Shown: in pieces, positions 45,735 through 54,645 of the stretch
How the letters are laid out: each line of letters starts with the position of its first letter
How positions within the stretch are numbered: position 1 is the stretch's first letter
DNA from: Niameybacter massiliensis
GTDB lineage: Bacteria > Bacillota > Clostridia > Lachnospirales > Cellulosilyticaceae
Direction: 5' to 3'
Assembly (NCBI RefSeq): GCF_001282685.1
Contig: NZ_LN875035.1
Coordinates: 2,342,001-2,406,000, forward strand
DNA length: 64,000 nucleotides
Notes under the pieces: generated by a model
What the model was told of the DNA's origin: nothing
Database searches by the model: none
What the model saw: the letters and a program-made list of their open reading frames with translations, nothing else
Position numbers and translations under genes: made by a program

Positions 45735-46901
45735 CTAAATATGTTTACTTACAAAAATTTCTATACGTGATAAAGCTTCTTTAATTGCCTCTATAGAATA
45801 GGCATAAGATGCACGTACAAATCCTTCTCCACTTTCACCAAAAGCCGTTCCTGGTACAACAACAACACGTTGATCCATAAGTAACTTCTCGCAGAATGCT
45901 TCACTAGTCATGCCTGTTGCTGAAATATTAGGAAATACATAAAATGCACCTTCTGGCTCAAAGCAAGAAAGTCCCATACTTCTAAACCCTTCAACCATAA
46001 CTCTTCTACGTCTATCATAGGCTTCTCGCATCAGACGTACATCTTCGTCCCCATTACGCATGGCTTCAATACCTGCATATTGGCTTGTGGTAGGTGCACA
46101 CATAAGGGCATATTGATGCACTTTAGTCATCATACTAATAATAGGTTCTGGCCCTAATGCATAGCCTAAGCGCCACCCTGTCATAGAAAAACTCTTTGAA
46201 AATCCATTAAGTACAATGGTACGTTCATACATTCCAGGAATATTAGCAATAGAAACATGGTTTTTACCATATGTAAGCTCTGCATAGATTTCATCAGATA
46301 AAACAATAATGTTCTTATCCTTTAAAACTTCTGCAATTTTCACTAAATCTTCTCTGTCCATAATAGCGCCAGTCGGATTATTAGGGAAAGGCAACACTAA
46401 AATTTTAGTCTTAGGTGTAATCGCTTTTTCTAGTTCCTCTGCTGTCAATTTAAAATTATCTTCTTCTCTTGTTGGAATAGGTACTGCTACCCCTCCTGCA
46501 AGTACAACACATGGTTTGTAAGATACAAAGGAAGGCTCAGGAACAAGTACTTCTTCTCCTGGCTCTAATAAGGTACGCATAGCTAAATCGATTCCTTCAC
46601 TTCCTCCAACGGTTACAAGACATTGCTTGGTTGGTGAATAAATGAGGTCAAATCTTCTTTGTGTATAGCGACAAATCTCCTGTCTAAGCTCTAAAAGTCC
46701 TGCATTAGCTGAATAAACTGTTTTGCCTTTTTCAAGAGAATAAATACCTTCTTCTCTAATATGCCATGGTGTATCAAAATCTGGTTCCCCAACCCCTAGA
46801 GAAATAGCATCTCCTATTTCATTAGCAACATCAAAAAACTTTCTTATTCCTGAAGGTGGCATGTCGCTAACCTTCTTAGCAATCATCTCTTCTATTCTCA
46901 T
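45735..46901 (-). CDS. class I/II PLP-dependent aminotransferase
   Basis: The 388-aa enzyme has the PLP lysine in NGFSKSFSMTGWRLGY near residue 232, the substrate-carboxylate Arg in GFVRASYAYS near 365, and VTVGGSEGIDLAMRTLL near 93. It groups by eye with MalY/PatA/aspartate-like aminotransferases, so the exact amino acid cannot be given. Its start overlaps the stop of the Lrp-family gene by 4 bp (ATGA). Coupling to an Lrp regulator suggests control by the amino acid it handles. Confidence 0.9.
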   Translation of the reverse strand: MRIEEMIAKKVSDMPPSGIRKFFDVANEIGDAISLGVGEPDFDTPWHIREEGIYSLEKGKTVYSANAGLLELRQEICRYTQRRFDLIYSPTKQCLVTVGGSEGIDLAMRTLLEPGEEVLVPEPSFVSYKPCVVLAGGVAVPIPTREEDNFKLTAEELEKAITPKTKILVLPFPNNPTGAIMDREDLVKIAEVLKDKNIIVLSDEIYAELTYGKNHVSIANIPGMYERTIVLNGFSKSFSMTGWRLGYALGPEPIISMMTKVHQYALMCAPTTSQYAGIEAMRNGDEDVRLMREAYDRRRRVMVEGFRSMGLSCFEPEGAFYVFPNISATGMTSEAFCEKLLMDQRVVVVPGTAFGESGEGFVRASYAYSIEAIKEALSRIEIFVSKHI

Positions 46902-47383
46902 GGCGAAACAATCATCCTCTCATCCTTTTTCATTTCTTCAAAAATAACTCCATGGTCTTTATATTTTTTGAGTACAAAATGAGTGCCTGTACTAAGTACT
47001 GCCTCAAGAGGTGCTAATTTTTGACCTACAAAAAGTGCAACTTCTTTCATTGTTCTACCTTCGATGATAACTGTTAAATCAAAGCCACCTGACATAAGAT
47101 AAACCGCTTTAACTTCACTAAATCGATAAATACGTTCTGCTATTTTATCAAAACCTTCTCCACGCTGAGGTGTTACCTTTACTTCAATTAAAGCTGTTAC
47201 CATTTCTTTATGATCTACTTTTTCCCAATTAATAAGGGTTTTATATCCACAAATAACTTTTTCATCCTCTAAGGCCTTTATGGTGCTCGCGACTTCCTCT
47301 TCAGTTAGACCTAACATAAGGGCCATGTCGGCCACACTGTATCTACTATTTTCCTCTAAAAGTTCAAGAATTTTTGTTCTCAT
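46898..47383 (-). CDS. Lrp/AsnC-family transcriptional regulator
   Basis: The protein of about 161 aa has an N-terminal helix-turn-helix (RTKILELLEENSRYSVADMALMLGLTEEEV, residues 2-31 by position) and a RAM ligand-binding domain (KVTPQRGEGFDKIAERIYRF, VYLMSGGFDLTVIIEG). It begins at ATG 47383 after AAGGAGGAAAAAG; a longer frame upstream lacks a site. It is translationally coupled to the aminotransferase. A perfect 16-bp palindrome at 47464-47479 in its leader may be its own operator. Confidence 0.9.
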   Translation of the reverse strand: MRTKILELLEENSRYSVADMALMLGLTEEEVASTIKALEDEKVICGYKTLINWEKVDHKEMVTALIEVKVTPQRGEGFDKIAERIYRFSEVKAVYLMSGGFDLTVIIEGRTMKEVALFVGQKLAPLEAVLSTGTHFVLKKYKDHGVIFEEMKKDERMIVSP

Positions 47384-47721
47384 TTCTTTTTCCTCCTTGT
47401 ATATAGGGATTAAGAGGATGACCTCTTTTCTCACTGAACAACTTAATTACTAGTACAAATTTGAATTTATTAATAAATTTAAATTCATTTATTTTAATAT
47501 TTTATTATTATACCATATATTTATATAATATCTATCTGTAATCTTTATTTAATGTATCTTTATTCATAAAATAGTCCATTGTAGGTGTACAATAATCTAG
47601 TCTCGTCTTATACTTATTAGTAATATGCCGAAATATCTTAACTTCTCAGGCCTTTTTATCGCTTTGAAATTAAGAAATAAACCTAATACACTCATTTCAA
47701 AAGAACCAAGGAGAAATAAAT
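47384..47721. other. 338-bp divergent intergenic region
   Basis: For the Lrp gene it has an extended -10 box TGGTATAAT (around 47507-47515, minus strand) and a palindrome downstream of it. For the pentapeptide gene it has TTGAAA (47664-47669), a 17-bp spacer and TACACT (47687-47692) on the plus strand. No small gene is seen. Confidence 0.6.
47464..47479. promoter_or_regulatory. 16-bp perfect palindrome, possible Lrp operator
   Basis: AATTTATTAATAAATT is self-complementary over all 16 bases. It lies about 20 nt downstream of the predicted Lrp-gene start site, the place expected for autorepression. AT-rich palindromes arise easily, so confidence is limited. Confidence 0.4.
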
Positions 47722-48543
47722 ATGCCTATTCAAGATAAACAAAATGACTATTTAAATTTACTAAATGATTTAAAGATAGATTGTACAAACTGTAGCGGCC
47801 TATGCTGTGTGGCATTATATTGCTCCAAAGTAGATGGATTTCCTGAAAATAAGGAGGCTAGTATCCCTTGTCAGCATCTTCAATCCAATTTTCAATGTGA
47901 TATGCATCAAGACCTATCTCGAAAAAATATGAAAGGTTGCATGACCTATGAATGTTTTGGTGCTGGCCAAAAAGTTACTCAGATGTATGGCTTAGATCAT
48001 ACTTGGCAAACCCATCCGCAACAACGCCAACATATTTTTGAAACTTTTTTAGTCGTATTCCAATTACATCAAATGCTCTGGTACCTTATTCAAGCTTCCA
48101 CGCTTGATGCCTGTGCAAAATTCAAGCAAGAAATTGCTAGGCTTATAGAAGAAGCAACTACTTTAACAACCAAAAAGCCTTATACCCTTTTGAGTTATGA
48201 TATAGATCACTACCGTAATCAAGTAAATAAAATACTTAAATGTATCATTGAACAGATATCTAAATCTTCAAATAATCAAAATAATATGTACCTTGGCAAA
48301 AACTTTAAAGGTAAAAATCTAGATCATCAAGATTTTAGTATGTCTTTACTTATTGCCGCAAATTTAGAAAACTGTAGCCTTCGTGGCACAAACTTCTTGA
48401 GTGCGGATTTAAGAGATGCCAATTTTAAAAATACTGATCTAAGAGAAAGTCTCTTTTTAACTCAGATGCAAATTAACTCTGCAAAAGGAAATCACAATAC
48501 TCTACTTCCATCTTACCTTACACAACCATGTACTTGGCTTTAG
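47722..48543 (+). CDS. cysteine-cluster plus pentapeptide-repeat protein
   Basis: The 273-aa protein joins two modules. The N-terminal 80 residues hold a Cys cluster (CTNCSGLCCVALYC at 22-35, CQHL, CDMHQDL, GCMTYECFG), similar to YkgJ-type zinc/iron cysteine clusters. After a helical linker, residues about 190-262 form pentapeptide repeats (NLENCSLRGTNFLSADLRDA, then NFKNTDLRESLF), which fold as a right-handed beta-helix. The combination suggests a metal-dependent scaffold or binding protein. Function is unknown. AAGGAGAAA precedes the ATG. It is monocistronic. Confidence 0.75.
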   Translation: MPIQDKQNDYLNLLNDLKIDCTNCSGLCCVALYCSKVDGFPENKEASIPCQHLQSNFQCDMHQDLSRKNMKGCMTYECFGAGQKVTQMYGLDHTWQTHPQQRQHIFETFLVVFQLHQMLWYLIQASTLDACAKFKQEIARLIEEATTLTTKKPYTLLSYDIDHYRNQVNKILKCIIEQISKSSNNQNNMYLGKNFKGKNLDHQDFSMSLLIAANLENCSLRGTNFLSADLRDANFKNTDLRESLFLTQMQINSAKGNHNTLLPSYLTQPCTWL

Positions 48544-48653
48544 ATCATGTTTTCCTAAACACACTTTTAACTGAACATTTTTCCTACTGCTATGTAATAA
48601 CCATCTTAGAATGTATTACCCCTTAAAAATTAAATCCTATATCTTCTAGATTT

Positions 48654-48707
48654 AAAGGTTCTATAAAATGAGTTTAGTATGACTCATTCATAGAACCTTT
48701 ATTTTTA
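48654..48707. terminator. terminator between the pentapeptide gene and spoVAE
   Basis: AAAGGTTCTAT and ATAGAACCTTT, with an inner AATGAGT/ACTCATT pair, form a long stem followed by ATTTTTATT. It lies between convergent genes. Confidence 0.9.
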
Positions 48708-48741
48708 TTGCTACTGACCACTATTTATATAGCAACAACAT

Positions 48742-49107
48742 TTATTTACTTTTAGGACGTGATAATAAGGCTGCTAAATAACCAAAGGTAATAGCGGCTG
48801 TAATACCTGCAGCAGTTGCTTTTAACCCACCTGTTAAAATACCCATATAGCCTTCTTTTGCCACTTCATCCATAGCACCTTTTGCTAATGCATAACCAAA
48901 TCCGATAATAGGAACGGTTGCACCTGCACCTGCAAATTCAACAATTGGCTCATACACACCTATAGCTGTTAAAATAGCACCTGCTACTAAGAATACAACC
49001 ATAATACGTGCTGTCATAAGCTTTGTTCTATCCATTAATACTTGTCCTATTGCACACAATAAGCCTCCCACTACAAAGGCTTTAATTAGATTTAATAATA
49101 TTTCCAT
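48742..49107 (-). CDS. spoVAE: stage V sporulation protein AE (SpoVAEb type)
   Basis: The 121-aa membrane protein has four hydrophobic helices and the family sequence GAGATVPIIGFGYALAKGAMDE. SpoVA proteins form the channel that moves dipicolinic acid into the forespore and out at germination. The ATG at 49107 follows AAAGGAGGAGG. It is the last gene of the spoVA operon and is homologous to SpoVAC in the same operon (SIIPITGFANSMVSAAMEFK in that paralogue). Confidence 0.92.
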   Translation of the reverse strand: MEILLNLIKAFVVGGLLCAIGQVLMDRTKLMTARIMVVFLVAGAILTAIGVYEPIVEFAGAGATVPIIGFGYALAKGAMDEVAKEGYMGILTGGLKATAAGITAAITFGYLAALLSRPKSK

Positions 49108-49120
49108 TTTACCTCCTCCT

Positions 49121-50128
49121 TTACTCTGCACAAATACTTACAGCATGTGCAATGCCTGTAATATTTTCACCTTGTTGTGTGGAACATAAGCTCATTAATG
49201 CTCCCGTTGGAACAAGTAAAACCTTCTTAAGTTTTTTATCCTTTAGCGCTTTATAAAAATGCCCTGCAAACACTGAAGCACTACATCCGCATCCACTACC
49301 ACCTGAGTGGGTATCTTGTGCCTCATTATCAAAAATAAGAAGCCCACAATCTTGGTGCACTTTAGAGATATCTGTTCCTAATTTAGCTGTTAAATCTAAA
49401 AGTATATCTGTACCACATTGGCCTAAGTCACCTGTAATAATGGCATCGTAATCTTCTGGTTTTTGATTAGTTTCTTTTAGATGAGCTAAGATCGTATCTG
49501 CTGCAGCTGGTGCCATAACTGCTCCCATATTAAAGACATCTTTGGTTTCAAAATCGACTACTTTACCTGTAGTAATACTATGAATCTTAGGTCCTGCACC
49601 TGATTCACCTAAAAGTACATAACCACTTCCTGTTACAGTCCATTGTTGCGTAAGCGGCCTTTGCCCACCATACTCCATTGGATAGCGGAATTGTTTTTCG
49701 GCTGTACAGTTATGGCTACTTGCACCTGTAATAACATGCTTTGCATAACCTGAACCAATTAATATAGCACCTAAACTCATAGATTCGCCCATTGTTGAGC
49801 ATGCACCATATAAGCCAAAGAAAGGAATATTAAAATCCTTAATAGCCATCTGTGTACTATTGATTTGATTTTCTAAGTCACCACATAAAATATAATCCAC
49901 ATCTTCTGGCTTTTTACCAGATTTATTGAGTAACCCTTGTACAGTACGTTTAATCATCATACCTTCAGCTTTTTCCCATGTTTTTTCACCAAGAAGCTCA
50001 TCTTCTAATACCTCATGGAAACAGCCTCCCATAGGACCTTGTCCTTCTTTTGGTCCTACTGTACTATATGTTTCTAGAATAACTGGTTGTTTTTCAAATA
50101 TAATTGTTTGTCTACCTACGTGTCCCAT
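49121..50128 (-). CDS. spoVAD: stage V sporulation protein AD
   Basis: The 335-aa protein has a thiolase-like fold without the standard catalytic set. Conserved segments include VDYILCGDLENQINSTQMAI near 97, FGLYGACSTMGESMSLGAIL near 125 and the terminal GALMSLCSTQQGENITGIAH. SpoVAD binds dipicolinate on the spore inner membrane and is needed for its uptake. It lies between spoVAC (11 bp) and spoVAE. Length is normal. Confidence 0.96.
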   Translation of the reverse strand: MGHVGRQTIIFEKQPVILETYSTVGPKEGQGPMGGCFHEVLEDELLGEKTWEKAEGMMIKRTVQGLLNKSGKKPEDVDYILCGDLENQINSTQMAIKDFNIPFFGLYGACSTMGESMSLGAILIGSGYAKHVITGASSHNCTAEKQFRYPMEYGGQRPLTQQWTVTGSGYVLLGESGAGPKIHSITTGKVVDFETKDVFNMGAVMAPAAADTILAHLKETNQKPEDYDAIITGDLGQCGTDILLDLTAKLGTDISKVHQDCGLLIFDNEAQDTHSGGSGCGCSASVFAGHFYKALKDKKLKKVLLVPTGALMSLCSTQQGENITGIAHAVSICAE

Positions 50129-50138
50129 AAGTTGCCTC

Positions 50139-50582
50139 CTACAAGAAGTAATAAAGTATACCTACTACAACGCTCGAAATAGTCCCGAATACAATAACAG
50201 GCCCTGCTACAGAAAAGAGTTTTGCACCCATCCCAAAGATGTAGCCTTCTGCTTTAAATTCCATAGCAGCACTTACCATAGAATTGGCAAAACCAGTAAT
50301 TGGGATAATACTTCCTGCACCTGCATAGTTACCAATTTTGTCATATACGTTAAGCGCTGTAAGTACCGCACTTGCTAAAATAAGAAAAATAGTACAAAGC
50401 ATACTTGATTCATCTTTCGAAAATCCAATATAGATAAATCCATCGGTTAAAAGTTGCCCGATTGTGCATATGGTTCCACCTACCCAAAAAGCTTTAAAAG
50501 AGTTTTGAACAACTTTGTTTTTAGGTGAATGTTCATCGACTATATTTTTATAGTCTTTCTTAAGAGTGTTTACGTCTGCCAT
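50139..50582 (-). CDS. spoVAC: stage V sporulation protein AC
   Basis: The 147-aa protein has four helices and the SpoVAC motifs SFKAFWVGGTICTIGQLLTDG and GAGSIIPITGFANSM. SpoVAC is a mechanosensitive-type membrane component of the dipicolinate channel. It lies in order between spoVAB (18 bp) and spoVAD. The N-terminal 30 residues are cytoplasmic and charged. Confidence 0.95.
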   Translation of the reverse strand: MADVNTLKKDYKNIVDEHSPKNKVVQNSFKAFWVGGTICTIGQLLTDGFIYIGFSKDESSMLCTIFLILASAVLTALNVYDKIGNYAGAGSIIPITGFANSMVSAAMEFKAEGYIFGMGAKLFSVAGPVIVFGTISSVVVGILYYFL

Positions 50583-50600
50583 TTAATCATCTCCTTATTT

Positions 50601-51032
50601 TTAAAGAAATCCTGGATATAAGTAATAAAATAGTGTCCCAACCATTTTCCCTATAGAAAAAGCCACTACAAGGATATACATACCTCTTTTTAGTTTCAGT
50701 CTACTTTTTGTAATAGGCATAACATCTAGGACTTCTGCTAATGCCATAGCTAAACAGCCAATAAAAATACCATCAGCCAAGCCAAAACCAGCTATAAGTA
50801 CTTTGGGAAGTCCTATACAAATAAAATCATCCCACAAATAAAAAATGTTTCCTACTACAATTCCTAATGCTGAAGCATTGGCTATAGCAAAATAATGGGT
50901 TTTCACTTGTAACTTCATTGCCAATCTTGGAATAACTCCAATGGCAGTAATAAAAGCGAGAATACCTGTTGCAATAATAATGCCACTAGCAAATCCCCAT
51001 AGGATACTTACACCCAACATAAGTATTTTCAT
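50601..51032 (-). CDS. spoVAB: stage V sporulation protein AB
   Basis: This 143-aa protein with four or five hydrophobic helices fits SpoVAB (GFASGIIIATGILAFITAIGVIPR, GLADGIFIGCLAMALAEVLDVMPI). It belongs to the spoVA membrane complex. Its start overlaps the end of spoVAA by 4 bp. Identification rests on sequence and on position two in the operon. Confidence 0.93.
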   Translation of the reverse strand: MKILMLGVSILWGFASGIIIATGILAFITAIGVIPRLAMKLQVKTHYFAIANASALGIVVGNIFYLWDDFICIGLPKVLIAGFGLADGIFIGCLAMALAEVLDVMPITKSRLKLKRGMYILVVAFSIGKMVGTLFYYLYPGFL

Positions 51033-51655
51033 TCCTCATATTGCCCCCTCTTCTCAGCTGTTAGTGTATCAATAATGGTATCTTCCACTTCTTTTTCATA
51101 TGCATTAATTTCAACTTGTATAGGTGTAGGGTCCTCAGTAATTTTCTTCGTACCAAAGTGATTATAAAATCCGATAACACCTATTGGCATACCTATTGCA
51201 TAAGGAATAGTAATCCAGGCAGGACTTTCATTGACTTCACCTGTTAAGACCTTATATAAAGTGGTAAAAGTCTTTGCCATGGAAACGTCTGTGTTATAGG
51301 CCATGATGGCTACCGTTGCACCTGCAAAGACAATAACGCAAATACCAGCAAGTTTAACCCATTCCCAAACAGGATGTGGCTCAGCCTTTACTGGATTAAA
51401 TTCGATCATACAGTCTATTTCACCCACATTTTGTATGGAGACATCAGGATATTCTTTTTGAATCGCTTCGATAATCTTCAATGCACTTACAGCAAAATGT
51501 GTTACCTTAGTTACTTGAGGTTTGATCAAACAAATATTTTCAATACCATTTTGTAAATTCTTTGGTGCACTTATTCTTGCAATATCTTTAATTAAGATTT
51601 GCTTTTTACCTTCCATTTTATTACTTTTATAAGGTTTTATATACACTTCTTGCAT
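51029..51655 (-). CDS. spoVAA: stage V sporulation protein AA
   Basis: This protein of about 208 aa has a cytoplasmic N-terminal domain (VYIKPYKSNKMEGKKQILIK) and two helices in the middle (LAGICVIVFAGATVAIMAYN and WITIPYAIGMPIGVIGFY). It is the first gene of the operon. The ATG at 51655 follows AGAGGTGAG; an upstream in-frame ATG lacks a site. A sigma-G-type promoter lies at 51705-51733, consistent with forespore expression. Confidence 0.92.
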   Translation of the reverse strand: MQEVYIKPYKSNKMEGKKQILIKDIARISAPKNLQNGIENICLIKPQVTKVTHFAVSALKIIEAIQKEYPDVSIQNVGEIDCMIEFNPVKAEPHPVWEWVKLAGICVIVFAGATVAIMAYNTDVSMAKTFTTLYKVLTGEVNESPAWITIPYAIGMPIGVIGFYNHFGTKKITEDPTPIQVEINAYEKEVEDTIIDTLTAEKRGQYEE

Positions 51656-51704
51656 GTTCTCACCTCTTTTCATCACACATGGAAAATTTATTGATACATA
51701 CCCT

Positions 51705-51733
51705 TATTATGGTTAAGAGATGAAAAATTATTC
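51705..51733 (-). promoter_or_regulatory. sigma-G-type promoter of the spoVA operon
   Basis: On the minus strand GAATA (51733-51729), a 17-bp spacer and CATAATA (51711-51705) match the sigma-G consensus elements. It lies about 50 nt upstream of the spoVAA ATG and just past the purD terminator. Confidence 0.65.
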
Positions 51734-51744
51734 TTTTCAAACAA

Positions 51745-51772
51745 ATAAAAAAAAGAGGCCTAAGCCTCTTTA
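51745..51772 (-). terminator. terminator of the purine operon, overlapping the purD stop
   Basis: AAAGAGGC-CTAA-GCCTCTTT is followed by eight T on the minus strand. The stem begins inside the purD stop codon. Confidence 0.93.
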
Positions 51773-53026
51773 CATTTTTGCGATATCTGTTCTATATTGC
51801 ATGCCATCGAATTTGATTTTCTCTACTTCTTTATATGCTGCTAAACGTGCTTCTTCTAATGTTTCACCTATGCGTGTAACTGCAAGCACGCGTCCACCAT
51901 TTGTTTTGATGATATCGTCTTCTAACTTTGTTCCTGCGTGGTAAAGATATGTATCCACTTCTAATGTATCTAGCCCATAAATCGGCACACCTTTTTCACT
52001 TGTTTCTGGATAGCCACGGCTAGCTAGTACAACCGTTACACTTGGTTTTGTACTCCATTTTAAATTAAGCTCTGCAAGTGTACCATTCATACATGCTTCA
52101 AATACTTCTACTAAGTCTGTTTCCAAACGAGAAAGAATGCTTTGTGTTTCTGGATCACCAAAACGCACGTTGAATTCTAATACTTTTGCTTTACCCTCTT
52201 CAATCATAAGACCAATAAATAAAATCCCATGATAGTCAAGTCCTTCTGTTTTAAATCCTTCTATAATTGGATTTAAGATTTCCGTTTCAATTTGTGCTTT
52301 TACTTGTGGTGTAATAATTGGGTTTGGTGAGAAACCGCCCATTCCTCCTGTATTGAGGCCACCATCGTTATCTAAAGCACGTTTATAATCTCTTGCTGTT
52401 TCAAGTGGAACAATGGTCTTGCCATCCACTAAGCAAAGAAGTGACGCTTCAATCCCTGTTAAAAACTCTTCAATAACAATTTTTTCTCCTGCCTCTTGGA
52501 ACTTACCACTAAAGATTTCATGAATCGCATCTTTAGCGTCCCCGTAAGTTTCACAAATAAGTACACCTTTTCCTGCTGCAAGCCCATCTGCTTTAATAAC
52601 AACAGGTAAACTAAAGCTCTGTACAGCCTCACATGCTGCCATTTCTTCTTCTTTTGTAAAAGTTAAATACTTGGCTGTTGGGACATTGTACTTGGTTAAG
52701 AAAATCTTAGTAAAGTCTTTACTACCTTCAAATGTAGCACAGGCTTCGTTTGGTCCAAACATTTTTAAACCTTCTTTTTGGAAGGCATCTACTACACCTA
52801 AGACAAGTGGCTCTTCTGGACCTACAACTGTTAAGTCAATGGCATTGTCTTTTGCGAAGCTTACAAGCTTATTGATTTCGTTTACACCGATTTCTACATT
52901 TGTATATTTAACAGCTGTTCCACCATTACCTGGTGCTACATAAAGTTTTGCTTCTGGTCTAAAGCGTTTGATTGTATCGCAAATAGCAGATTCACGTCCA
53001 CCATTTCCTATAACAAGAATATTCAT
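51770..53026 (-). CDS. purD: phosphoribosylamine-glycine ligase
   Basis: The 418-aa ATP-grasp enzyme makes glycinamide ribonucleotide from phosphoribosylamine, glycine and ATP. It starts MNILVIGNGGRESAI, and contains VVIKADGLAAGKGV near 137, GGFSPNPIIT and LEFNVRFGDPETQ near 288. The ATG at 53026 follows GGAGGCATAAC; a start five codons earlier is rejected. It is the last gene of the operon, directly abutting purN. Confidence 0.97.
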   Translation of the reverse strand: MNILVIGNGGRESAICDTIKRFRPEAKLYVAPGNGGTAVKYTNVEIGVNEINKLVSFAKDNAIDLTVVGPEEPLVLGVVDAFQKEGLKMFGPNEACATFEGSKDFTKIFLTKYNVPTAKYLTFTKEEEMAACEAVQSFSLPVVIKADGLAAGKGVLICETYGDAKDAIHEIFSGKFQEAGEKIVIEEFLTGIEASLLCLVDGKTIVPLETARDYKRALDNDGGLNTGGMGGFSPNPIITPQVKAQIETEILNPIIEGFKTEGLDYHGILFIGLMIEEGKAKVLEFNVRFGDPETQSILSRLETDLVEVFEACMNGTLAELNLKWSTKPSVTVVLASRGYPETSEKGVPIYGLDTLEVDTYLYHAGTKLEDDIIKTNGGRVLAVTRIGETLEEARLAAYKEVEKIKFDGMQYRTDIAKM

Positions 53027-53027
53027 G

Positions 53028-53606
53028 TTATGCCTCCTCAAGCTTTTTGATTGCTTCTACAAGTATTTTATGTTCTACCTCATGAAGTACACGTTGTTGA
53101 AGTAACTGCGGCGTATCTGTTTCATATACAGGTACAGTCTTTTGTAAAATGGCTTTACCAGTATCTACACCTTCATCTACAAAATGAACGGTTGCACCAC
53201 TTTCACTTTCACCAGCTGCAAGTACTGCTTCATGTACTCGAATGCCATAGTAGCCTTTGCCACCAAACTTAGGTAAAAGAGAGGGGTGAATATTGATAAT
53301 TCTTCCTCTATAAGCCTTTATAAGATTGGCATCAACAATCTTTAAGTAACCTGCAAGTACAACTAAGTCTACCTGATCTTCTTGTAATCTTGCTAAGAGT
53401 TTTTCGTCATATCCTTCTTCTTTTGGATTAATAAAATAGGCTGGAATATGATGTGTTTTTGCACGCTCTAACCCAAAAGCATCCTCTTTATTAGAAATCA
53501 CACTTACAATTTGACTTGTAAGTGTGTGGTTTTCTACGGCATCTATTATGCTTTGAAGGTTAGAACCTGAACCTGAAACCAATACAGCGATTCTTAGTTC
53601 TCGCAT
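53028..53606 (-). CDS. purN: phosphoribosylglycinamide formyltransferase (folate-dependent)
   Basis: The 192-aa PurN transfers a formyl group from 10-formyl-THF to glycinamide ribonucleotide. It has IAVLVSGSGSNLQSIIDA at the N-terminus, and IINIHPSLLPKFGGKGYYG (near 103) holds the active-site Asn and His region. The catalytic Asp lies in HFVDEGVDTGKAI. It overlaps purM by 13 bp and ends 1 bp before purD's start region. Confidence 0.97.
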   Translation of the reverse strand: MRELRIAVLVSGSGSNLQSIIDAVENHTLTSQIVSVISNKEDAFGLERAKTHHIPAYFINPKEEGYDEKLLARLQEDQVDLVVLAGYLKIVDANLIKAYRGRIINIHPSLLPKFGGKGYYGIRVHEAVLAAGESESGATVHFVDEGVDTGKAILQKTVPVYETDTPQLLQQRVLHEVEHKILVEAIKKLEEA

Positions 53607-54634
53607 AAAATAACTCCTTCATTGCCTTCTACAATTTCACCAATAACGTAAGCTTCTTCACCTGCTTCTTTAAGAGCCGCTACTACTTGTTCTTTTTCTT
53701 CCTGACTTACAACCATCATCATCCCAATACCCATGTTGAATGTGTTGTAAAGTTCATTTACTTCTAAGCCACTTAATTCACGAAGCACACTATATACTTT
53801 AGGCTCAACGATTGTATTAATGTTAAGTTTAGCACTTACACCTTCTGGTAACATACGTGGTACGTTTTCAATAAATCCACCACCTGTAATATGAGCAATT
53901 CCTTTAATATCTCCAGCTTCTTTTGCTGCCATCGCTGCTTTTACATAAAGTTTAGTTGGTTTAAGGAAAGCTTCACCATAAGTTTCACCTAATGTTTCAC
54001 AATAAGCATCAAGATCTAACCCATAAGTATCAATGATTTTACGCACAAGTGAGTAACCATTGCTATGCACCCCTGATGATGGAAGACCAATAATTGCATC
54101 TCCTGCCTTAATTCTTGTACCATCAATCATTTTTGCACGATCTACAATCCCTACTGCAAATCCAGCTACATCGTATTCACCATCTTTGTAGAAACCAGGC
54201 ATTTCTGCTGTTTCTCCACCTACAAGTGCACACATACTTTCTTTACAGCCTGTAGCGATACCTTTAACGATATCTGCAATTTGCTCTGGAGTGATAAGAC
54301 CTGTTGCAATATAGTCTAAGAAGAATAAAGGAATGGCACCTACACAAAGGATATCATTAACGCACATAGCTACACAGTCAATCCCAATGGTGTCATGTCT
54401 ATTCATATCAAAAGCAAGTTTAAGTTTTGTACCTACACCGTCTGTACCTGATACAAGAACTGGTTCTTCCATGCCCATGTATTTACCAATTGAATAAGAA
54501 CCACCAAAACTACCAATGTCTGTTAATACCCCATCTGTAAAAGTAGACTTAACATGTTCCTTCATTTGTTTAACAGCTTCGTAACCACGGTGTACATCAA
54601 CACCTGCATCTTTATATGTAATTTTAGTTGACAT
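53594..54634 (-). CDS. purM: phosphoribosylformylglycinamidine cyclo-ligase (AIR synthetase)
   Basis: The 346-aa PurM closes the imidazole ring to give aminoimidazole ribotide. Features are TYKDAGVDVHRGYEAV at the start, VSGTDGVGTKLKLAF near 60, GIDCVAMCVNDILC near 84 and the terminal half VGGETAEMPGFY. It shares the PurM/PurL ATPase fold. It sits 11 bp after purF. Confidence 0.98.
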   Translation of the reverse strand: MSTKITYKDAGVDVHRGYEAVKQMKEHVKSTFTDGVLTDIGSFGGSYSIGKYMGMEEPVLVSGTDGVGTKLKLAFDMNRHDTIGIDCVAMCVNDILCVGAIPLFFLDYIATGLITPEQIADIVKGIATGCKESMCALVGGETAEMPGFYKDGEYDVAGFAVGIVDRAKMIDGTRIKAGDAIIGLPSSGVHSNGYSLVRKIIDTYGLDLDAYCETLGETYGEAFLKPTKLYVKAAMAAKEAGDIKGIAHITGGGFIENVPRMLPEGVSAKLNINTIVEPKVYSVLRELSGLEVNELYNTFNMGIGMMMVVSQEEKEQVVAALKEAGEEAYVIGEIVEGNEGVILCEN

Positions 54635-54645
54635 CTTATTTCCTC

